64,000 nt of DNA. It comes from Ruminococcus sp. (GTDB lineage: Bacteria; Bacillota; Clostridia; Oscillospirales; Ruminococcaceae). The notes beneath the pieces were generated by a model. It did no database searches, was not told the origin of the DNA, and was given only the letters and a program-made list of their open reading frames with translations. Every line of letters begins with the position of its first letter. Position 1 is the stretch's first letter. The position numbers and the translations under genes are program-made. Shown piece after piece: positions 25,045-35,293 of this stretch. The DNA lies in the NCBI GenBank assembly GCA_017558505.1, contig JAFYUM010000006.1:310001-374000 (forward strand), read 5' to 3'.

Positions 25045-28000
25045 TTATTTTTTTGCCTTTTCGATTGTATCAATAACACCTTTCATCATATCGAAAACAG
25101 ATACTTTCGGCATTATTTTTACTGCGATATATGGCTTTTCCACTCCGCTGAAAGTGATTTTGCCCTTGTATTCAGATGAAAGCGCTGCTATCTGGTCAAT
25201 AGTGAGGTGCTTTGTATAGAAGTACATCTGTCCGTTTTTCTGTGATATTTCAGTAATTCCAAGATGTGAAGCCTTGTTTCTGATAAGCGATACCTCAATA
25301 AGTCCCGTAACCGATTTTGGCGGCTCGCCGTAGCGGTCAATAAGCTCGTCAACAAGATCGTACTTATCATCGTCAGCCCTTATAATCATAATTCTGCGGT
25401 ATATTTCAATTCTTTGATTAAGGCTTGAAATGTACTTTTCGGGGATATGTGCGTCAATCTGGATATCAACAAGACATTCGGGAACCTTTTCGGGCTTTTC
25501 ACCTTTTTCCTCGCATATTGCCTCGGAGAGAAGCTGCAAATACATATCGTAACCTACAGCCTCCATATGACCGTGCTGACTTCCGCCGAGAATACTGCCT
25601 GCTCCGCGTATTTCAAGGTCACGGAGAGCAATACGGAAACCGCTTCCGAAGCGTGTAAATTCTTTCATTGCGCTGAGTCGCTTAGTGGCTATTTCTGTAA
25701 GCACTTTATCTCTTTTGTAGGTGAAATAGGCATAGCCACGGCGGTTTGATCGTCCCACTCGTCCACGCAGCTGATATAGCTGTGAGAGACCGAAACGGTC
25801 GGAATCCTCTATAATAAGAGTGTTTACGTTTGGGACGTCAACACCTGTTTCAATGATTGTGGTGCAGACAAGAATGTCGATTTCGTGCTCCACAAGCTGT
25901 TCCCATATATCCGAAAGTTCCTCCTGACTCATCTGACCGTGTGCAAAGGCAATACGTGCCTCGGGAATCATCTCCTGCAATTTTGAAGCACAGGAAACAA
26001 TAGTTTCAACACGGTTGTGAATGTAGTATACCTGTCCGCCACGACGAAGCTCTCTTACTATAGCCTGCACAAGAACAGCTGAATTGTACTCGATAACATA
26101 AGTTTGTACAGGGTATCTATTCTGGGGCGGTTCTTCGAGTACGGACATATCACGGATACCACTCATAGCCATATTGAGGGTACGGGGGATAGGGGTAGCC
26201 GACAGCATAAGCACATCAACTCCCGAAAAGCTCTCCTTGAACCTTTCCTTGTGGGCAACGCCGAAACGCTGTTCCTCGTCAATGATTGCAAGTCCTAAAT
26301 CGTTGAAAATAACACTTTTCTGTATGATTTTATGCGTACCTATGAGAATATCAATACGTCCCTGTTTCAGCCTTTTGACAATTTCTGCCTGTTGTTTCGG
26401 GTTGCGGTAGCGGCTTAAAAGCTCAATATTTACGGGGAAATGCTCAAATCTGCGGAGAGCCGTCTGGTAGTGTTGATATGCAAGAACTGTTGTAGGTGCA
26501 AGAATAGCACACTGTTTTCCTGCAAGGACGCATTTCATAGCCGCACGGAATGCAACCTCTGTTTTACCGAAGCCTACATCGCCGCAGAGAAGTCGTTCCA
26601 TAGGGCGTATACGTTCCATATCAGCTTTTATTTCAGCAATTGCAGTAAGCTGGTCATCGGTTTCAACATAGGGAAAACGATTTTCAAAGTCTTGCTGTAT
26701 CTCGTCATCGGGATAAAATGCAAAGCCTTCGCTTTTTTCACGTTTGGCATAAAGGGCGATAAGCTCCTGTGCCATATCCTTGACGGCACGCTTTACATTG
26801 CCCTTTTTCTTCTGCCATTCTCCCGAACTTAGCTTTGTAAGCTTTACTCCCGTATCGTCACGGGGACCGATATATTTCGATACCATATCAAGCTGTGTTA
26901 CAGGGATATAAAGTTTATCTGTGCCTGCGTACTGGATTGTAATGTAATCCTTGGTTATATTGTCAATTTCAAGCTTGCGTATGCCTATAAAACGTCCGAT
27001 GCCGTGGCTGCTGTGAACAACTAAATCGCCCTCGGTGATGTCGGCAAGACTGCGTATTTCCTCGGATTTCGGTTTTTTCTTTTTACGTGCTCTGGTGGAT
27101 TTGTTATCTATTGAAAGTCCCTGTGTAATAAGTACAGATTTATTTTCGGGGAATTCAAATCCGCCGCTTAATCCACCTGAAATAAGGCATACCCTGCCAT
27201 TTTGGAGAATTGAATTTTCTCCTGCAATATCACAGGGGATTTTATTTTCTTCAAGGTCGCTTTTGATGATGGGCAGAGTTTTTTCGCTTCCTGCACACAA
27301 GGCGATTTTATATCCCTGTCGTATGTAGTCGGAGAGTTCCTCTGTAAGATGCTTCAATTCCCCATTCCATGAGGAATTCTGCATAGCTTCAAAGCTGATT
27401 ATACGGCGGAAGTCAATACGCTCACCGCCCTGTAGGAATGTGCTGATATAGAAGCAGGAGTGTTTTTCCGCTATATGCTGTATTTCAGGAAGTTCTACAA
27501 TTAGGTTGTCAAGTCCTTTGCAGAGCTGACCGTCCTCCACGAGAATTTTAACATCTTCGCTGAAACGTGTTGAAATACCATGGGCGGCTTCAGCTATGTT
27601 GGAGTAGTCGCTGAAAAGCACGGCGCCATCGATATAATCGAAAACGGTAGAAAGACCATCATATGCAAGACTGTAATATTTCATACCATGAGGGAGAATT
27701 TCCCCTGCATTGAGGCGGTTAACGTCTGCACCAAGATGATTGCGGACAAGATCTGTGCGCTTTCCCCTTACATTTTTCAGCAGTTCTTCAAGTCGCTGTG
27801 CAAGTGTGGCACAGTTGCAGAGAAGCTCGCTGGCAGGGGAAATTTCAAGCCTGTCAATGGAATCCTCGCAACGACGCTGTGTATCTGTCTCAAATTCTGC
27901 AATACTTTCGATTTCGTCGTCCCACAGTTCAATACGCACGGGTTTATCCGACTGAACAGGGAATATATCAATAATACTTCCCCTTACGGAAAACTGTGAC

Positions 28001-28506
28001 GCACCCTCTACCTTTTCGCAGCGCTGATAGCCGCATTTTGTAAGGTCAAGGCACAGCTTATCACGGTCGATTGTATCTCCTGCGGAAATTTCAATTGCCG
28101 ATGAGATAAGGACATCTGGTGGGATTACAGGCTGCATAACCGCTTCAATGCTTGCACAGATTACATCGCAGCTGTTACGTGCGGCTCTTGAAATGGCGGA
28201 AATACGCATATATTCGTATTCGTGGTTGGAACTGTCAACGGGCGTGAATACCTGCTCACGTGAAGGAAATAGAACGGCGGACTCTCTGCCCGTCATAATG
28301 TTTATATCCTCGCAGAGCTTTTTGGACTCCGCCTCCGTACCTGTAACAACAAGATTAACCCTGTTTCCGACAAGTGCGGAAACAAGGCAGGCTCTATGTA
28401 TGTGAGAAAGACCTGTTATGGAAACAGGTGAAATTTTTTTGTCAAGACATTCGAGAATATTCCTGAATCCCGAAAGCTCGCTGAAAACATTACTGAAAAG
28501 CTTCAT
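25045..28506 (-). CDS. mfd: Transcription-repair coupling factor
   Basis: 1153 residues, full length. UvrB-homology module at the N-terminus, RNA-polymerase-interacting domain around 485-560 (GDLVVHSSHGIGRFIGI), the RecG-like translocase with Walker A CGDVGFGKTEVA and IDEEQRFGV, LSATPIPRTL, and the C-terminal TRCF domain. Removes stalled RNA polymerase and recruits UvrA. It follows pth by nine bases in one unit. Confidence 0.98.
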   Translation of the reverse strand: MKLFSNVFSELSGFRNILECLDKKISPVSITGLSHIHRACLVSALVGNRVNLVVTGTEAESKKLCEDINIMTGRESAVLFPSREQVFTPVDSSNHEYEYMRISAISRAARNSCDVICASIEAVMQPVIPPDVLISSAIEISAGDTIDRDKLCLDLTKCGYQRCEKVEGASQFSVRGSIIDIFPVQSDKPVRIELWDDEIESIAEFETDTQRRCEDSIDRLEISPASELLCNCATLAQRLEELLKNVRGKRTDLVRNHLGADVNRLNAGEILPHGMKYYSLAYDGLSTVFDYIDGAVLFSDYSNIAEAAHGISTRFSEDVKILVEDGQLCKGLDNLIVELPEIQHIAEKHSCFYISTFLQGGERIDFRRIISFEAMQNSSWNGELKHLTEELSDYIRQGYKIALCAGSEKTLPIIKSDLEENKIPCDIAGENSILQNGRVCLISGGLSGGFEFPENKSVLITQGLSIDNKSTRARKKKKPKSEEIRSLADITEGDLVVHSSHGIGRFIGIRKLEIDNITKDYITIQYAGTDKLYIPVTQLDMVSKYIGPRDDTGVKLTKLSSGEWQKKKGNVKRAVKDMAQELIALYAKREKSEGFAFYPDDEIQQDFENRFPYVETDDQLTAIAEIKADMERIRPMERLLCGDVGFGKTEVAFRAAMKCVLAGKQCAILAPTTVLAYQHYQTALRRFEHFPVNIELLSRYRNPKQQAEIVKRLKQGRIDILIGTHKIIQKSVIFNDLGLAIIDEEQRFGVAHKERFKESFSGVDVLMLSATPIPRTLNMAMSGIRDMSVLEEPPQNRYPVQTYVIEYNSAVLVQAIVRELRRGGQVYYIHNRVETIVSCASKLQEMIPEARIAFAHGQMSQEELSDIWEQLVEHEIDILVCTTIIETGVDVPNVNTLIIEDSDRFGLSQLYQLRGRVGRSNRRGYAYFTYKRDKVLTEIATKRLSAMKEFTRFGSGFRIALRDLEIRGAGSILGGSQHGHMEAVGYDMYLQLLSEAICEEKGEKPEKVPECLVDIQIDAHIPEKYISSLNQRIEIYRRIMIIRADDDKYDLVDELIDRYGEPPKSVTGLIEVSLIRNKASHLGITEISQKNGQMYFYTKHLTIDQIAALSSEYKGKITFSGVEKPYIAVKIMPKVSVFDMMKGVIDTIEKAKK

Positions 28507-28515
28507 TGAACGCTC

Positions 28516-29142
28516 CTATGAGTTGAATTTGTTCATAGCCTCATCTGTTTTGCCCTGTACCATAAGCTTTATGCAATCGCAGGCATTTTCTGCGGCGGAT
28601 CTGAATTTTTCAGCGTCTTCCTTGCTGAATTTGCCAAGCACCCATTTTGCAAGGTCATAATCGGGGTGCGGCTTTTTGCCCACTCCCATTTTGATGCGTG
28701 GGAAATCGTCCTTGCCTGTAAGTTCAATGATACTGCGTATGCCGTTGTGACCGCCATGACTGCCCTTTCTGCGTATGCGGAGTTTGCCCGGTTCAAGAGA
28801 AATATCGTCGTATACGACAATAAGGCGGTCGGTGGAAAGCTTATAGAACTCCAGAGCCTGCACAACAGATTCACCGCTGTTGTTCATATATGTTGTGGGT
28901 TCAAGGAGCAGACAGCGGACACCATTTATATTGACCTCGGCTGTTTTGCCCTTGAATTTAAGGCGGCTGATACTCTCGTTCATTTGTGAAGCAAGTGTAT
29001 CAAGGGTGCAGAAGCCTGCGTTGTGGCGGGTTCCCTCGTACTGCATACCGGGGTTGCCAAGACCAGCTATTATATATTCTATTTTACCCTGTGGGGTGTG
29101 CGAATTTTGTGAAATTCTGTCGAACACATCAAAAATACTCAT
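28516..29142 (-). CDS. pth: Peptidyl-tRNA hydrolase
   Basis: 208 residues, with an N-terminal extension of about 20 residues before the usual IIAGLGNPGMQYEGTRHNAGF, which includes the catalytic His. GKAELxxx-equivalent and DDISLEPGKLRIRRKGSHGGHNGIRS are present. Releases tRNA from stalled peptidyl-tRNA. GGAGAGG precedes the ATG. The pth-mfd order is common in Firmicutes. Confidence 0.96.
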   Translation of the reverse strand: MSIFDVFDRISQNSHTPQGKIEYIIAGLGNPGMQYEGTRHNAGFCTLDTLASQMNESISRLKFKGKTAEVNINGVRCLLLEPTTYMNNSGESVVQALEFYKLSTDRLIVVYDDISLEPGKLRIRRKGSHGGHNGIRSIIELTGKDDFPRIKMGVGKKPHPDYDLAKWVLGKFSKEDAEKFRSAAENACDCIKLMVQGKTDEAMNKFNS

Positions 29143-29174
29143 TTTTACCTCTCCAATACATAATTATTCAATTT

Positions 29175-29204
29175 ATTATATCATATTTCCGTGAGATAAG
29201 TCAA
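29175..29204 (-). promoter_or_regulatory. Promoter of pth-mfd
   Basis: Minus strand: TTGACT (29199-29204), 18-bp spacer ending TGA, TATAAT (29175-29180). Confidence 0.8.
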
Positions 29205-29484
29205 GGAAAATAGTAATTCGTAATGCGTAATTATGAAACACGTAAAACGGAAAAAAGAATATTGCAGGGGCAGATGTTATTCGCCCGGATAATAGAACAT
29301 CGTATTGTGTACAAAAATCGTTAACAATAAACCTCCCGCAGCTTTGTGCAGACTGTACAAAAGTACTGGATTATTATTTATGCTAAAAAGACTTGCTATC
29401 TTGACAAAAATATGTTATAATTATAAAAGCTGTAAGTTTAAACGCTTATACATCAATTTTTTTAACAATAGTAGGGGTAAAATT
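29205..29484. other. Intergenic region with repeat debris and moxR promoter
   Basis: 280 bases. It contains a TAATTCGTAATGCGTAATTATG stretch of the kind seen as interspersed debris in clostridia (part recurs near 52348 as TTAATGCGTAAT), a degenerate GGGCAGATGTTATTCGCCC palindrome (about 29260-29279), and the moxR promoter. No gene seen. Confidence 0.55.
29393..29421 (+). promoter_or_regulatory. Promoter of the moxR operon
   Basis: TTGCTA (29393-29398), 17-bp spacer ending TGT, TATAAT (29416-29421). A TTGACA inside the spacer is too close to serve as the -35. Confidence 0.75.
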
Positions 29485-30423
29485 ATGAATAAAAAAATCA
29501 GACTTCTTGCCGACTCCATAGGAAAAGTAATTGTCGGAAAAGAAGATACTGTTATACGTCTTATAGCATCCATGTTGTGCGAAGGTCACGTTCTTCTTGA
29601 AGATGTTCCCGGAGTTGGTAAAACCCAGCTTATTACGGCTCTTTCCCGTTCAGTAGGCGGAAAATTTAACCGTATACAGCTCACCCCCGACGTTATGCCG
29701 TCGGATATTGCAGGCTTTACAATGCCTGACAGCAAAACAGGTGAATTTACATACCGTGAGGGCGCTGCAATGTGTAACTTTCTCCTTGCGGACGAAATAA
29801 ACCGCGCCTCACCAAAGGTACAGTCGGCACTTCTTGAGGCTATGGAGGAACGTCAGATTTCCATGGACGGCACTACATATCCGCTGCCCAAGCCTTTCCT
29901 TGTAATGGCTACACAGAACCCTGTTGAAACATACGGTACATTCCACCTTCCCGAAGCACAGATGGACAGATTTTTCATGAAGCTGTCCATGGGATATCCC
30001 GACGCAGAGGAGGAAATGAAAATCCTTGAAAGGACGGAAATGTACAATCCCATAAACAACATCACAGAGCCTGCTATGAGTATTGATGAAATACTTGAAA
30101 TGCAGCAGGAGGTAAGAAATATACGTGTTACAGAGGCTGTGAAGAAGTATGTTGTTGACATTGTAAGATTTACACGAAGCGACAGAAATGCTGCCCTCGG
30201 TGTAAGTCCGAGAGGAAGTATTGCCCTTTATAAGGCGGCAAAGGCATATGCTTATATCAGCGAGCGTGAATATGCAACACCTGATGATGTAAAGAAAACG
30301 GCGGTTGCTGTTCTGGCACACAGAATTATTCTTTCACCCCAGGGCAGAACAGAATTCAATTCCACAGAGGCTTATGTTGAGGCAATTCTGAATACACTTG
30401 CCGTTCCGTCAATGGGAAGCTGA
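29485..30423 (+). CDS. MoxR-family AAA+ ATPase
   Basis: 312 residues from ATG 29485 (AGGGG upstream); in-frame starts further up lie over the promoter. Walker A EDVPGVGKTQLI, Walker B LLADEINRASPKVQSALLEAMEE, sensor MATQNPVE. MoxR proteins act as chaperones with the DUF58 and transglutaminase proteins encoded next, in this common three-gene order. Client unknown. Confidence 0.95.
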   Translation: MNKKIRLLADSIGKVIVGKEDTVIRLIASMLCEGHVLLEDVPGVGKTQLITALSRSVGGKFNRIQLTPDVMPSDIAGFTMPDSKTGEFTYREGAAMCNFLLADEINRASPKVQSALLEAMEERQISMDGTTYPLPKPFLVMATQNPVETYGTFHLPEAQMDRFFMKLSMGYPDAEEEMKILERTEMYNPINNITEPAMSIDEILEMQQEVRNIRVTEAVKKYVVDIVRFTRSDRNAALGVSPRGSIALYKAAKAYAYISEREYATPDDVKKTAVAVLAHRIILSPQGRTEFNSTEAYVEAILNTLAVPSMGS

Positions 30424-30424
30424 T

Positions 30425-31579
30425 ATGGGAACAATATTATCCATACTGTCGGTTATAGTTGTACTTCTCGTATTCACCTTTTTTATAGACGGCGATATAG
30501 GTATTGTAATTATTGCCTTTATGGTATTTGCACCCCTTGTTTCCCTGTTTTTTGCGTGGTACGGCAGAAAGAGAACAATTGTAACTTTTGACTGCGACGG
30601 ATTTGTAAAAAAAGGCAGTAAGCTCAATGTCAATGTGACTGTGGAGAAAACAGGTTTTTTCCCTCTTGGTATTATTGAAATTCAGCTTGCCGTCAGTGAA
30701 GTTTTCGGAAGTATTGATAAGCTTTATAAGCTTTCGTTGATAAAAGGCGACAGTAAGAGCTTTTCTGTTGAGATTGACGCAAATACGGGTGGAAATGGCG
30801 AGATAGCTGTAAAATCTGTGCGTTCCTGCGGATTTCTCGGGTTTCTTGGGTTTAAAATCCAGAGTCAGCTTCCACAGTCGAAAAGTGTGGGAGTTATTCC
30901 GGAAATACCCGATGCCAAGACATCGTCAAAGCTGTTCAGAAGCATTGCCGATTCCGTTATGACTTCTGATGAGGAGGAAAATAACGATTCCTCACAGCTT
31001 TTCTCCGCAAATACAACTCCAGGATATGAACACCGTGAGTATGAAGCAGGTGACCCGCTGAAACGTGTCAACTGGAAGCTTTCGGCAAAGAAAAATCAGA
31101 TGATGGTTCGTCTTGATGAAGCGGCTGCAGCAATACAGCCTGTGATTGCTATAGATTTGTACAGACCAAAGCAGGAAGCAGCAGAAAAAGCAATTCTCCG
31201 TGAGGAGCGTATAATCTGCTCTGTTTTCGGACTTGTATCCGCACTTATTAAAAACGGCATTGCCTGCACATTTGTGTATTATGGTGCTGATGGAAAAATT
31301 GTGGCTGAAAGTGTTGATAATCCTGAATATCCACAGCAGCTTCTTCTGAAAGTGCTTGCGTCAAGGGTTGAGCGTGACAGGCGTATAAAACTTGATTATA
31401 CATCAGCCTGTGCCTGTGTTATAGCTTCCACAGATTGTTCAGCTTCAATAAACAGCGTAATATCGGATTTTGAAGATAAAGAGGCGGTAAGTCTTATCGG
31501 TGTATCTGCACGGGATAAGAATGAAACCAAGTGTAAAATGTGGTATCTTGACGGAGATAATAATTTTAAGTTGGTATAA
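30425..31579 (+). CDS. DUF58 protein
   Basis: 384 residues from ATG 30425, one base after the moxR stop. Two N-terminal helices (about 5-40), a beta domain, then the DUF58 signature YEHREYEAGDPLKRVNWKLSAKK and a von Willebrand A-like fold. Second gene of the moxR operon. Likely acts with MoxR on envelope assembly; this is inference from the family. Confidence 0.9.
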   Translation: MGTILSILSVIVVLLVFTFFIDGDIGIVIIAFMVFAPLVSLFFAWYGRKRTIVTFDCDGFVKKGSKLNVNVTVEKTGFFPLGIIEIQLAVSEVFGSIDKLYKLSLIKGDSKSFSVEIDANTGGNGEIAVKSVRSCGFLGFLGFKIQSQLPQSKSVGVIPEIPDAKTSSKLFRSIADSVMTSDEEENNDSSQLFSANTTPGYEHREYEAGDPLKRVNWKLSAKKNQMMVRLDEAAAAIQPVIAIDLYRPKQEAAEKAILREERIICSVFGLVSALIKNGIACTFVYYGADGKIVAESVDNPEYPQQLLLKVLASRVERDRRIKLDYTSACACVIASTDCSASINSVISDFEDKEAVSLIGVSARDKNETKCKMWYLDGDNNFKLV

Positions 31580-31582
31580 AAA

Positions 31583-33829
31583 ATGACTGAAAGAAAAGAA
31601 ACTATAAAGGCATTTTTGATAAGAACTCTTGCAGACCCTGTTCTAATTTATGCCGTTATTGCGATGATGTCCATTATGACACATTACCGCAGGACGGAAA
31701 TGTGGATTTACGGCATTGTGGCATATGTGTCGGGATGGGCTATATTCCGTTTGTTTGACTATATAAACAAGCATCATTTTATTGGCTTTTTTGCCTATAT
31801 AGTGTTGCTTTCGGGATTTATCGCAGGAACTGCAAAGGCTATTGAAAAGGGAAGTGAGAACTATCCCATTTCGTGGGGACTATGGTTCCTGACACCTGTA
31901 AATGCAATGCAGTATAATAAATGGTTTACATTGTCCATTTTCCTGCTTTTCCTGATATTCATGCTATCGGTAATATACTATTTCACACGGGTGCGGTACA
32001 GGTTGTTCATGAACTTCCTTATACTCATAATTCCCTTTTCCGTATACGGTAAGGAAAATGAGGAAATGGAAATAGGCTTTATTATAGCCCTTTGTGTGGG
32101 ATTTTTCATAATTCTTGCCAATTTCCGCCAGATGTCCGATACAAAGGAAGCAAAGACGGTTGACAGACCTGAAATGTTCCGTTCGGCGGCGGTATTTACA
32201 GTGCTCTTTGCATTGATTTCAGCATTTGTTCCGAAGCCACCTGTTGAAGCAGACCGAACAATGATTGAAACTGTGATTAATGCTGATGCACTTACAGATA
32301 AATTTCTTGAAATGCTTGATGTGTTCCGTGACGATTCCGACGGAGAGCAGTTCCGCCGTAATATGGGCAACGCTCCGATGTATTACGCTACATCACCGCA
32401 GCCTTTACAGCTGAAAACCGCCACATTCACATCATATAGCTTTGAGACGGATAAATGGTCTTATTCTGAAGCTGACAGTGAATACTGGTACAGGGATGAA
32501 AAGCCTTTTCCGATATACTACAACGGCGGAGTTGCCGAGGCTGTAATGCTTGCGGCTGAAAATGACGGCGAATTTGCTGAAAAGTACGGGCTTACGCAGT
32601 TTATCAATGCTGATATCAGACCTGTTGATAAACTCAATCTTAAAATCACTTCTGTAAGACGCGGCGGAAATTCCGCACCTGTTCCCGCAGGTGCAGTTTC
32701 GTTTGATTCGTGCTCCTTTGAAAACACTCTCGGACTTACAAAATCGGGTATAGTTTTTGCTCTTGATGATGAATTCCGTGAAAATGAGAGCTTTGAGTTT
32801 ACTTTCGTCCGTCCGAATTTTTTCCTTATCGGGGATAACAGAAGTCTGGCAAATCACATTGCTGCTATTGAGGATTATGATGAGTTTTTATCTGACGCAA
32901 TTCTTGCTCTGCCTGCTTCTGATGATACTTCGGAGTATTATGAAATACTCGAAGAAAACATTGATTTCTATGAATTTGCCAAGGAAAACTATCTTGACTA
33001 CGGTGACAGTGAGCTGATATACAATCTCTCACAGGAGCTTACAGCAGGGCTTGACTCTCCATATGAAAAGGCAAGAGCCCTTGAAATGTACTTCATAGAA
33101 AACGATTATACCTATGACCTTACATACCGTAAGGAAATGGGTGAAAATGCAGAGGATTTCCTCTTTGATACAAAGAGGGGCGTCTGCTATGAATATGCAA
33201 CGGCTATGACGCTTCTTGCAAGAGCGGCAGGTATTCCTGCAAGATATTGCGAGGGCTTTAATATGCAGACAACTTATGGTGACATAAGCAGTCAGGATTA
33301 CATTATTACCGCCAATGACGCTCATGGCTTCCCCGAGCTTTATATAAAAGGTTACGGCTGGATGTGCTTTGAGCCAACAAGGACAACAATGGAAATCGTA
33401 AAGGAAAGGGAAGACGTATCATCGCTTCTTGTGAAATCGGGACTTATAATCCTCGGAATTTCAGCAGCTGTTCTGATACTGATATTCCTTATGCCTGTGC
33501 TGACTCACAAAATCTTTTTAGTAATTGTCAGAAGAAAATCACCGAATGCAGCAGTAGTGTCAGTTATGCGACGCATACGTAAGGTGTATGGAATTTCTGT
33601 TTCATCATCGGCACACGAAACTGAAGCTGCGGTATACAAAAAATCCTCTGCTGATATTTCGGCTGTTGTTATGCTTTTTGAAAAAGGAGAATACGGCGGA
33701 TATAAGCTTACAGAGGAGGAAAAGACAAAGGCAATATCGACATATATAGCTGCGTATGAGGCTTACAACGAGGCTGTAAAGGCTGAACGTAAGGCAAAAA
33801 AAGAAAGAAATAAACGCATGACAGTATAA
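31583..33829 (+). CDS. Membrane transglutaminase-like protein
   Basis: 748 residues. About six N-terminal helices (to about 220), an extracytoplasmic region, then a transglutaminase core: RGVCYEYATAMTLLARAAGIPARY (catalytic Cys), DAHGFPELY (His) and GYGWMCFEPT. Another helix (about 613-635) and a charged cytoplasmic tail follow. Third gene of moxR-DUF58-TGc; peptidase or cross-linking activity unknown. Confidence 0.9.
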   Translation: MTERKETIKAFLIRTLADPVLIYAVIAMMSIMTHYRRTEMWIYGIVAYVSGWAIFRLFDYINKHHFIGFFAYIVLLSGFIAGTAKAIEKGSENYPISWGLWFLTPVNAMQYNKWFTLSIFLLFLIFMLSVIYYFTRVRYRLFMNFLILIIPFSVYGKENEEMEIGFIIALCVGFFIILANFRQMSDTKEAKTVDRPEMFRSAAVFTVLFALISAFVPKPPVEADRTMIETVINADALTDKFLEMLDVFRDDSDGEQFRRNMGNAPMYYATSPQPLQLKTATFTSYSFETDKWSYSEADSEYWYRDEKPFPIYYNGGVAEAVMLAAENDGEFAEKYGLTQFINADIRPVDKLNLKITSVRRGGNSAPVPAGAVSFDSCSFENTLGLTKSGIVFALDDEFRENESFEFTFVRPNFFLIGDNRSLANHIAAIEDYDEFLSDAILALPASDDTSEYYEILEENIDFYEFAKENYLDYGDSELIYNLSQELTAGLDSPYEKARALEMYFIENDYTYDLTYRKEMGENAEDFLFDTKRGVCYEYATAMTLLARAAGIPARYCEGFNMQTTYGDISSQDYIITANDAHGFPELYIKGYGWMCFEPTRTTMEIVKEREDVSSLLVKSGLIILGISAAVLILIFLMPVLTHKIFLVIVRRKSPNAAVVSVMRRIRKVYGISVSSSAHETEAAVYKKSSADISAVVMLFEKGEYGGYKLTEEEKTKAISTYIAAYEAYNEAVKAERKAKKERNKRMTV

Positions 33830-33907
33830 TTTTTTGGGAACTATGGGAATCAGAAATTTTCGTGAATGTGGGATGTAATTTCCGGATTATGAAAAGGAGT
33901 GATACCA

Positions 33908-35278
33908 ATGCAGTGCAAAAGATTTATGAGTATATTTGCTGCGTTTCTTACAGCAGCATACTGTGCAGCACCCTCTGCAATGGCTATAGAGGAAGCTGCA
34001 GAAACAACCGTGATTGTTACAGAAGTTTCAGCTGTATCAATTTTTGACGAGTACCGTGACTGGAGTCAGATGGATTCCCGTTGGAGTGAAACTCCCATGG
34101 GCGGTACAACAATAAGACGTTCAGGCTGTCTGCTTACCTCACTTGCTATTATGGCAGTACATTCGGGTTCCGTTGACAGTACAGCCATGAGCAATATGGG
34201 CATAACTGATATTGAGCAGTTCAATCCGGGCGTTCTTGCAAATGCCTACACAAATGCAAACGGTTTCAGCTATGACGGCGGAATTGTAAGCTGGGGAACG
34301 ATTAACACGATTATTCCCAACATTACTTTCGGTGCTGACAAGTATTTTCAGAATACCGAAAAAACAGCCGTTGCAGAGGAGCTCAACGCTCTTATGGCTG
34401 AGGACTGGCACATCATTGCAAGAGTCAACAACGGCGGCTATCACTGGGTATATATCGAAAGCGTGGGTACGGATGGTTCAATTACAATGTGCGATCCTGC
34501 TTTTGATACTCACAATTTATATGAAGCATATCCCAATGGCCTGCAGGGTGAGTTCTGGATGCTCAAGGGTACAAATCCTCCCACAGCGTCATCAGCTGAA
34601 AATGAGGACGAGTCAGCATTTAAAGTTGAAATTGAAACAATGCCCGGCAAAACAATATTCCATCCCGGTGAGGAGCTTGACCTTACAGGCGGAACTGTTA
34701 CTGTAAGCGGCAAGGATGATGTTGACGGAAGCTGGAAGAAAACCTTTGATATGAAGGATTCCGATATCATCTCTGTTGATTCATCATCATATGATTCAAA
34801 GACTTTCGGTAAATACGAAATTGTGATTAATGCTGTTTCAGGAGATGAAAAGGCGTCCGTGTCCTTTGAAGTTGAGGTTGGCTACAGCATAGGTGAACAC
34901 TATGTAACATCTGATGAGCCTGTTTCCGTTTATTCTGAAAACGGCGAAACAGTGTATACCCTTAAAAAAGGAAATGTGATCAATATATCATACGTCGGGG
35001 AGAAATACGGATATGTAGCTTCTTTTGATATAAGCGGTTGGGTGGATATGGAAAAACTTGAAAAAACAGAAGACCATCTCCACATAAAAGGCGATATCAA
35101 TAACGACGGAAATATTGATAAATATGATTTGTCTCTGCTGAATACATTTTTACAGCAGAAAGAGGAGCTTCCGAACGGTGTATCTGTTCTCACGGCAGTT
35201 CAGCTTTATTCTGCGGACCTTAACGGTGACGGAACGACAGATCTCAATGACGTAAGGGAATATCTTATGTTAGTATGA
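33908..35278 (+). CDS. Secreted C39-like cysteine peptidase with type I dockerin
   Basis: 456 residues from ATG 33908 (AAGGAG eight bases upstream; a GTG at 33899 is overlapped by it). Signal peptide to about residue 26. Papain-like C39 fold: RRSGCLLTSLAIM (Cys), GGYHWVYIES (His) and CDPAFD (Asp). Then a Big_3-like Ig module (FHPGEELDLTGGTVTV), an SH3-like segment (YSENGETVYTLKKG), and a C-terminal dockerin with two calcium loops (GDINNDGNIDKYDLS and ADLNGDGTTDLNDVR). Expected to dock on a scaffoldin cohesin outside the cell. Confidence 0.9.
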   Translation: MQCKRFMSIFAAFLTAAYCAAPSAMAIEEAAETTVIVTEVSAVSIFDEYRDWSQMDSRWSETPMGGTTIRRSGCLLTSLAIMAVHSGSVDSTAMSNMGITDIEQFNPGVLANAYTNANGFSYDGGIVSWGTINTIIPNITFGADKYFQNTEKTAVAEELNALMAEDWHIIARVNNGGYHWVYIESVGTDGSITMCDPAFDTHNLYEAYPNGLQGEFWMLKGTNPPTASSAENEDESAFKVEIETMPGKTIFHPGEELDLTGGTVTVSGKDDVDGSWKKTFDMKDSDIISVDSSSYDSKTFGKYEIVINAVSGDEKASVSFEVEVGYSIGEHYVTSDEPVSVYSENGETVYTLKKGNVINISYVGEKYGYVASFDISGWVDMEKLEKTEDHLHIKGDINNDGNIDKYDLSLLNTFLQQKEELPNGVSVLTAVQLYSADLNGDGTTDLNDVREYLMLV

Positions 35279-35293
35279 TAGGAGGATTTTTCA

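Noticed and set aside
29401..29421. TTGACA nine bases before TATAAT upstream of moxR.
   Set aside because: Spacing is impossible for a promoter; TTGCTA at 29393 with a 17-bp spacer fits instead.
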